Positions 57,763 through 64,000 of a stretch of DNA of 64,000 bases are shown here, one piece after another; the stretch's first letter is position 1; each line of letters opens with the position of its first letter. Under the pieces are notes generated by a model. It had not been told where the DNA came from. It searched no databases and saw nothing but the letters and a program-made list of their open reading frames with translations. This DNA is from Panorpa germanica. Its lineage: Eukaryota > Arthropoda > Insecta > Mecoptera > Panorpidae. A program made the translations under genes and the position numbers. Location of the stretch: contig OY783203.1 in NCBI GenBank assembly GCA_963678705.1, positions 41,168,347 through 41,232,346 on the forward strand. Reading direction: 5' to 3'.

Positions 57763-58129
57763 CCCGCCAAGCAGTTTTTGCATGGCGGGCCATTGTGTTT
57801 TTTACAGACAAAATTTAAAATAATGAATTTACAAAAAAAAAATGTATGTTGAATTTATAATTTGATGTTGTCTGTGCATAGTACGAAGCTACAATTATAG
57901 TCATAATAGCAATTAGAAAAGTTCTAAATGTAAAAATAAAGTTATTTAAAAAAAAAGTTATTTTGTGAAATAACTAGGCCGTAAAATAAATTGGTCGAAA
58001 AAATGCTTTAGACGCCTCCTTCTTAGGTGAAAGTTGCAATGCGAAAAAGAATAACGCGGAAATAATAATAAGAAAAATATAAATAATAATTTTCGTGCTA
58101 CTTTTAACTCAGCAGAGTGCATTTACATT
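57763..58129. other. Background, no gene seen
   Basis: Starts with the target-site copy and 'catggcgggcc', which may belong to an older repeat. Nothing else supported. Confidence 0.4.
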
Positions 58130-58415
58130 TAGGGGCCATCCATAAATAATGTCACACAAATTTCAAGCTATTCTGACCCCCGTCCTTGTCACAAGAAAAT
58201 GACTTTTTTTAACCGTTGTTTTTTAAATTTCTTTTTAATTTACTACACATTTCAATTATTATCAATTTTTTTTGAGGTCCCCTTTTTTTACAATTTTTTT
58301 AAATCTACACTATTGTTCCGGAATGCTATATTTTATATTGCATGTGACGTCACAAGGTTTTTGAAATCTCCCCCTTCCATTATCACATCTTTTCACAATT
58401 ATGAATGGCCCCTTA
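58130..58415. mobile_element. MITE family E, complete copy
   Basis: Left end AGGGGCCATCCATAAAT, right end ATGAATGGCCCCT (inverted). Subterminal 'gtcacacaaatttcaagc' and 'gcatgtgacgtcacaagg' are also in inverted-like arrangement. This is the best-preserved of three copies. The 73-aa ORF across it is not a gene. Confidence 0.75.
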
Positions 58416-60084
58416 TATGATTTAATGTAGTACAGAATTACAGATTTATATTCGTGCTATTTTTCTCCAGTACAGCCTTAACTATCATTTCCACTCACTG
58501 CTAATTTTATTTTGTATTAAATTTAAATTGTTTAGCATATGGCAATACGCGTAGTCATTCACAGTACCATTTTTAATTTAATTTATTTTTTAAGTTTTTT
58601 TAGAAAGTCCAATGTCTTAAATTAAAAATATTAAATTAAGAAAAACAATATTATATAACCTCCAAAATGTGAAATGTGTCAAAATGCAGTAGGATTTACT
58701 GTTAAAAGAAGTTTATTGTCAGTTTTTGAAAAATATAGAAATGAAAACAATTTCTATTACTAATTGTTATTAAAAATAGCAATTTTATTTATTTTACATA
58801 CAATTTTGTCGAACTGTCAAAATTTATATTACTAACGATGCATACGCACCAACTAAATTAACTAAACTTAAATTAAAACATAAATGTGAAAAGGAATGCT
58901 TAAACGAAAACCTAAAATCTAGATTACAATATTAAATAAAAACAGTAAATTAAATATCATAACAGTGAGTGGGAATGAGGCTTTAGCCTAAGAAAGAGAA
59001 GTCTAAATCATTTTTTCGACCAACGTATTTTTACAGTGTATATATATATCAGAATAATAAATGTTGTAATAGTATACACCATAATTGATTACATCATTAT
59101 TTGATAAGTAATTTAAATAAAAGAGCATGACTTTTTGTAACTGCAACTTGAACATATATAAAATTCATATTAATAAAATATACAAGCGACAGAAGTCCTA
59201 TGTAGGCGTTGGTATATGAACAACTCTTCATTTATTTTTGTTGATAGAAAAAAATCTGAATGATTTTTAATTGTAAAGTGCTTTGATGACGAAATCATTT
59301 ATAAACATTGCACGTAGATTCCAGGAATTACTTTTACGTAACAATTGTTGATAATTGTCTATTGCTATAAAATTAATTTTTAATCCGTATTTACATGTAC
59401 GTGTTTCTGTGACAGTGTGCAATGCGCTAACTGTAGTGATCAGTTGTGATGTGATGCGTTGATTAGAGCTGCCACTTGTTCTATTTACCAAATTATGAGT
59501 TATTAATATTTGATGTGTGATCTTATATACAGGTCCGGGAACAAACTTGCTTTTTTACGTTGAATCGTACTATTCTTGAACATTGTTACTTTTAAAAATT
59601 CTCATTTAAGACTTCAGATAACAAATTATTTTTTTAATTAACCATAAATTTTATGATAAAATTTAAAGAAAATTTGCCATAAATCGTATGATATATTTTT
59701 TTATGCACTGATGCAAATTAATTATAAACAAACTGTAAGTAATTATTTTGTAATCGGAGAGTCAAAAACGAGCAAGAATGTTTTGTTTATTATTATCGGT
59801 TATTATCGGGTAATCGGAAACAAGTTTAGATAGTTTCGTTTTAAAAATTACAAAAAATGAAGTTTCGTTTTAGAAATTGATGAAATGAAGTTTTGGGGAT
59901 ATTATTGAAAAACAATATCTGGCGTTATTTTGTAATATTTCTTTGTAATAAAGTATGCAAATGATACATATTTTTAAAGGTACAAGAAATACCTTTTCTC
60001 GTTTCTCATTAAGGCATATGAAAACATGTTTTTGATTCAAAGAAAAATGAACGAAATAATTTCGCTTTTAAGAACCTGATTACT
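58416..60084. other. AT-rich background, no gene seen
   Basis: Nothing supported. Small ORF at 59267-59491 lacks a domain. Confidence 0.45.
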
Positions 60085-60478
60085 AATTAGGGGTCGTTTT
60101 TTTGAATTTTGAAATAAAATATGAGTTATTAAAGCTATATTGACGTTTCTATTTTTTTAAAAAGGTATAAGTTATTGTTTCTAAGCTTTTTTAAAATCCT
60201 AATTTAATTTTTGCCGCTTGTCTTAGTTCTACGTATAAAGAAATAAGTAGTCGCGATTATTTTTCATTTTTCACAACAAATATTGTAAAACATGATAAGA
60301 TACATGACCTAGTTCTAAGTCACACACACCCGTATTTTATATTCTGCTGTATAAAAGAGATGGCAATTTATTGATCTGGATATGATCACAAACATTGTGA
60401 CAATGATCATTGATTAAATGATCAAAAACGACTATTTTAATTGTTAATATCTCCTATAATATTACGACTTACTAACAT
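60085..60478 (+). mobile_element. MITE family B, copy 5
   Basis: 'aggggtcgtttttttgaat', 'aaagaaataagtagtcgcga', 'gctgtataaaagagatggca', 'attgttaatatctcctataa'. The right end is lost. A SINE copy on the same strand follows after about 20 bp. Confidence 0.65.
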
Positions 60479-60499
60479 ATAGCCCCATTTATAAATTAC

Positions 60500-60644
60500 A
60501 GTAGCCGAGAGTATTGATGTTTGGCGCTGACTGCTGTTTTCGAATTCGATCCCCGGACCAGAGTTATATTTTCTGGATTTGGATGTTATCTGCTTAAAAT
60601 AATTATGTATATACATAATAATAAACTTATTATGTAACGATAAA

Positions 60645-60721
<77 letters not shown>

Positions 60722-60790
60722 AAAATCTCAGACATCGACTCAGGACTCAGCATCGGAAATAGGCCGACGTTAAATTAATTAATTTAAAAA
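60500..60790 (+). mobile_element. SINE family A with expanded (AT)n inside
   Basis: Head intact: 'gtagccgagagtattgatg' (A box), 'gctgactgctgttttcg', 'aattcgatccccgg' (B box). Body 'agagttatattttctggatt'. Then an (AT)n run of about 73 bp replaces the place where other copies have 'cacatatatgagg'. The tail resumes at 'gactcagcatcggaaatagg' and 'ccgacgttaaattaatt'. Confidence 0.85.
60646..60718. repeat. (AT)n microsatellite
   Basis: Uninterrupted AT run embedded in a SINE. Confidence 0.95.
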
Positions 60791-62608
60791 AGTTATAGTT
60801 TACATGCTTATTACTACCACAATACTATTTTTATATTTATTTTCTTTTTGAAGAATTAATCAATATGTTCAAAAGTAATCAATTGACCTGTTTTGTTTTG
60901 TTTTGTATTGGAATACCTTAAAATGACTCTGTTTCAGTTTTGATTAACCCAAATTTAAATTGGTTCACTGCGTCAGTATAATTCATGAGTTTGAAACTAT
61001 TTTCCAACATCAATGCTACCCTATTTACGAGTATCTTTCTACCCAACACAATAGTATAACAAATGTATGAATGTATTTTAAACAGTTGGTAGCCCTACAG
61101 GAATTGTACTCGTATAGTAATAGTATGACACTGGCACCCACACGTGAAGCACTTCATGACCCTTGAACTCTGTCACCAATCTGTGCACAATGGCATCCGT
61201 TGTTCATTATTCATTTGTCTGATGACTTTTCTACTCTTGCTAACTTCTCAATGCTAAATGCTATTGTGAAGTGACATTAGCACTAGCACTAGCATACAGC
61301 AGGCAGCAGGCAGTTGGTAGTTGACAGGACAGGACATTGTTGGCTCTGCAGGGACTTGCGTTGTTGATTCACTGTGTCATGACACGCACATTATCCTGCA
61401 CTTTTATTACGCACATGGCGCCATAGTACCGGTATCTAAATCCAGGGAAAGCTAACTAGGGGTTCCTTTGTTGCAAATGAAGAAAACAGAGACGAGCAAG
61501 TATTTAGAGGGCACCACAGACTCATTTAACTTATTCTACTTCAATTTAGTTGTGCGTTTTTTTTCTAATATTTATTTGAGTTCATCAACTTTCAAAAGTT
61601 ATTAGCACTTAAAAGAATATATTCATTTATAAACATATGTCAATAAGTCGACCCATGTTCGGACGGCCTTACAATAGATAACAATTGCACGTTTATGCGT
61701 TGTTCGTATTGACAGTAAATAGGAATAGGATAACTGTTTGCTGGATATAATTTTATATATTAGACGAGTATACCTACCCATTGTAAAATGTAAATTTCGA
61801 CAAGATACAATTGAGTTTGGACATGGTAAACTTTCCATAAAAACACATTGGGTACGAGCCTAGTGCCCTCAGTTTGATGTGGGCCCCAAAATATCGAGTT
61901 TTACATGATAAAAAGAGGAGTTTAATTTTTAGTGCAATTTTACTAAGAACTGCAGTTAAAGTTTCTAAATTTAAATGTAATTCTAAAAGCAGATGAGATT
62001 GACAAATATGTTTAAGATTGATTGAAACTATATTACAAGAGATCGGTCTTTGGATTTGAATGTGGTCTTGAAATACAGCAAATTATATTGTGAAAGTTCA
62101 ACGATTTATTGATGTTTATGTAGATGTTTCGCAGTAAATAATTGAGTCCAATGTTTTAATGCGGACTTGACCACGAAACGTACACAGTAGACACTCATTG
62201 GTCAAGGGGGAAGCATCGCGAATACAGTTACGTAATAGTAAGTTACTATGAAATTAATCGAATTATTTATTTCTTCTTCTACTTTCATTTCTCTTCTTTC
62301 TGTACATTACTTCTCCTTTTCGTGCTCTCGTTCCTTCTTCTTTGCTTCAATTAAATTAATACTTTATTTTCTTTTCGCTATCTATCTTAAATTCGCATTT
62401 CCTACTGATATGTTACAGTGTCTCTTATGCTGCTTTGCACATTCCGCAGTCTCTCCCCTACCCTTTTTCATAGGACCTATTTCTCTTCTCTAGGATCTTG
62501 TAGTAGATCGTCATTACTCGAAAAACCACTCCCCAAATATTTTTTCTTTAAACTAATCTTTAATAGCAATTTTAGAAGAAACTGGACAAAATGTAAAAAT
62601 GCTATTTG
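60791..62608. other. Background with a less AT-rich patch
   Basis: 61120-61440 is richer in G and C and has short tandem words ('agcactagcactagca', 'caggcagcaggcag', 'acaggacaggac'). No coding frame or RNA signal could be supported. Confidence 0.4.
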
Positions 62609-62610
62609 TA

Positions 62611-63189
62611 CGAGGCATGTTTTTTAAGTAAGTACCGTTTTGGATTCCGGCTTTGCAGCGCTACGGTCGGCGTTCCGGTGCATGCGCGCTGGTTACCTAC
62701 ATCTCTTGTCTACGCACTGACGCCATTACAGTCTGATTCTTCATTGTATACGTTGTTTACTGAGTGTTTAAGATGCCTCCGACAACCGTGAGTCCCGCCG
62801 ATTGTGAAGTACGGGCTGTTATACGATTTTTTAGTGCTAAAGGCGTAAAACCGATCGATATTCATCGTGAGATCTGTGAAGTTTACGGACAAAACATTAT
62901 GAGTGATGGAATGGTAAGGAAATGGGTGAGAGCATTTAAAGATGGCCGCACAAATGTGCATGATGAAGAACGGAGTGGGCGTTGTGATACAGTGGTTAAC
63001 AAGTCAGGCGGCAGAATTTTATGAGGAGGGTATTCAAAAACTGGTGCCACGTTATGACAAGTGCCTCAATATTCACGGAAATTATGTAGAAAAGTAGATT
63101 AAGGTACAGGCTTTCATGTAAAAATAAAATTATTGCGATATCTTTGCACGTCTTTTTTTAATTCCAAAACGGTACTTACTTAAAAAACG
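62611..63189 (+). mobile_element. Internally deleted mariner element
   Basis: 579 bp between TA dinucleotides (62609-62610 and 63190-63191). The terminal inverted repeats share 'ttttttaagtaagtaccg' then 'ttttgg'. The left end has seven extra bases ('aggcatg') that are missing on the right. Inside, the transposase start (ATG at 62773) and its C-terminal end (to 63097) are joined, with the whole catalytic part missing. Confidence 0.9.
62773..63097 (+). pseudogene. Mariner transposase, central part deleted
   Basis: The N-terminal part from the ATG at 62773 has the helix-turn-helix region of mariner transposases (IHREICEVYGQNIMSDGMVRK, then FKDGRTNVHDEERSGR). At about 62990 the reading switches to another frame, where SQAAEFYEEGIQKLVPRYDK and a short end up to the stop at 63095-63097 match the usual mariner C-terminus. 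The DDD catalytic residues and the linker are absent. The two halves are out of frame, so no full protein is made. ORF callers that start at GTG 62764 add three residues not needed here. Confidence 0.85.
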
Positions 63190-63239
63190 TATTTTGAAAA
63201 TATATATAACTTTGAAATAATATTATCAACTATCAAGTA

Positions 63240-63770
63240 CAACAATCTACTACAGTTTTACCCTTCTAACTTTAACTTTAGCAAATTCGTTAATTTGGGA
63301 TGCGTAGTCTGGAGTGGCAGCTAATGTAGATTCTATAAAAATTAATAACAGGTTTCTAAATTTCATTCGGCTTATTGAACTTCTTAAGTAGTATCTTATT
63401 CATTGTAAATTGGAAGAACTTCTTTCCCCAAAGCTACAGAGACAAGGAGAATTAAGCAAACAAAATAATTAAGTTCTACATTATCATATTAATAATTAAG
63501 GGGTACATCACATAATTCTACTTGATGATGATTTATATTTTCGACCGACAGTTTTGACAGTAGGTTCAATAATATTTTAACCTTTTGTCATCTATATTCT
63601 TAAGTTTTCAAATAAAAAAAGGAACATTTTTACTATGAATAGGGTATGTTATGAAAATATTTGAAAAAGTTGTGCAAGGATTTTTAAATACTGAATAATT
63701 CAAATTGTATTTTGATTTCGCTGCTAATGCCGCCCCCTTACGGTGCTTAAGAGCAGGGCACGGCCCAGTT
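63240..63770. repeat. Repeat block D, copy 2
   Basis: Two words in the same order as near 42.5 and 43.26 kb: 'cttctaactttaacttta' and 'gaataattcaaattgtattt'. The copy at 42-43 kb seems split by a SINE and a MITE. Ends not defined. Confidence 0.45.
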
Positions 63771-64000
63771 CTTCTCCTTATTGCCCAATCTAAATCTCCC
63801 AACACTTCTTGTGTATTTTGCGTTCTTTTCATTTATGTATGCTTACAACTCCCTCTCCCAGGTTCCTGTTACAAAACATATTTAACGGATTAAGTACCAT
63901 AGGATTTACGTTTCTTTCATTAAATAGTTCTTACGTGGGAATTAACATGCAAGGCCCTTATCTACCTGTCCGGCCCTATTAAAGCCACGTAATATGCCAC
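63771..64000. other. Window end, no gene seen
   Basis: Nothing supported. Confidence 0.4.

Noticed and set aside
1-64000. Canonical tRNA genes
   Set aside because: Every good B box seen belongs to a SINE copy with a body attached. No free cloverleaf with paired acceptor arms was found by eye.

Overview
The window looks like a piece of an insect (at least arthropod) nuclear genome. It is strongly AT-rich, with no operon-like layout and no long cellular open reading frame. It is packed with decayed transposons of types common in insects: an LTR retrotransposon, Jockey-like and other LINE tails, mariner and hAT derivatives, and tRNA-derived SINEs. The species cannot be named from the sequence alone. 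It is best read as intergenic DNA or a large intron.

Region by region: 1-12 kb holds AT-rich background with two copies of a foldback/MITE family (1.6-3.2 kb), a long-inverted-repeat element (7.0-7.5 kb) and the first SINE copies. 12-33 kb alternates background with SINE copies, two hAT-type MITEs with target-site duplications (21.1 and 25.4 kb), a mariner MITE that still carries the start of its transposase (27.4 kb), and another inverted-repeat element (27.7 kb). 33.2-38.7 kb is the largest unit: an LTR retrotransposon whose single 846-codon ORF joins a BEL/Pao-like Gag domain, zinc knuckle and aspartic protease to the beginning of a Ty3/gypsy-like reverse transcriptase, with most of pol deleted. 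40.0-40.4 kb is a CpG-rich patch with a TATA box and a splice-donor-like GTAAGT, the best candidate for a host promoter and first exon on the + strand. 41-64 kb is a dense graveyard of SINEs, LINE tails, MITEs and an internally deleted mariner (62.6-63.2 kb).

The most consistent pattern is a tRNA-headed SINE family of roughly 240 bp, seen about 20 times on both strands. It has B-box-like heads, a shared body and a shared 3' end around 'ccgacgttaaataaat'. A second MITE family recurs about six times, and several of its copies sit beside a SINE copy. None of the elements looks able to move on its own. All family assignments come from reading motifs by eye, with no database search. Stretches called empty are those where no repeat, ORF or RNA signal could be supported.
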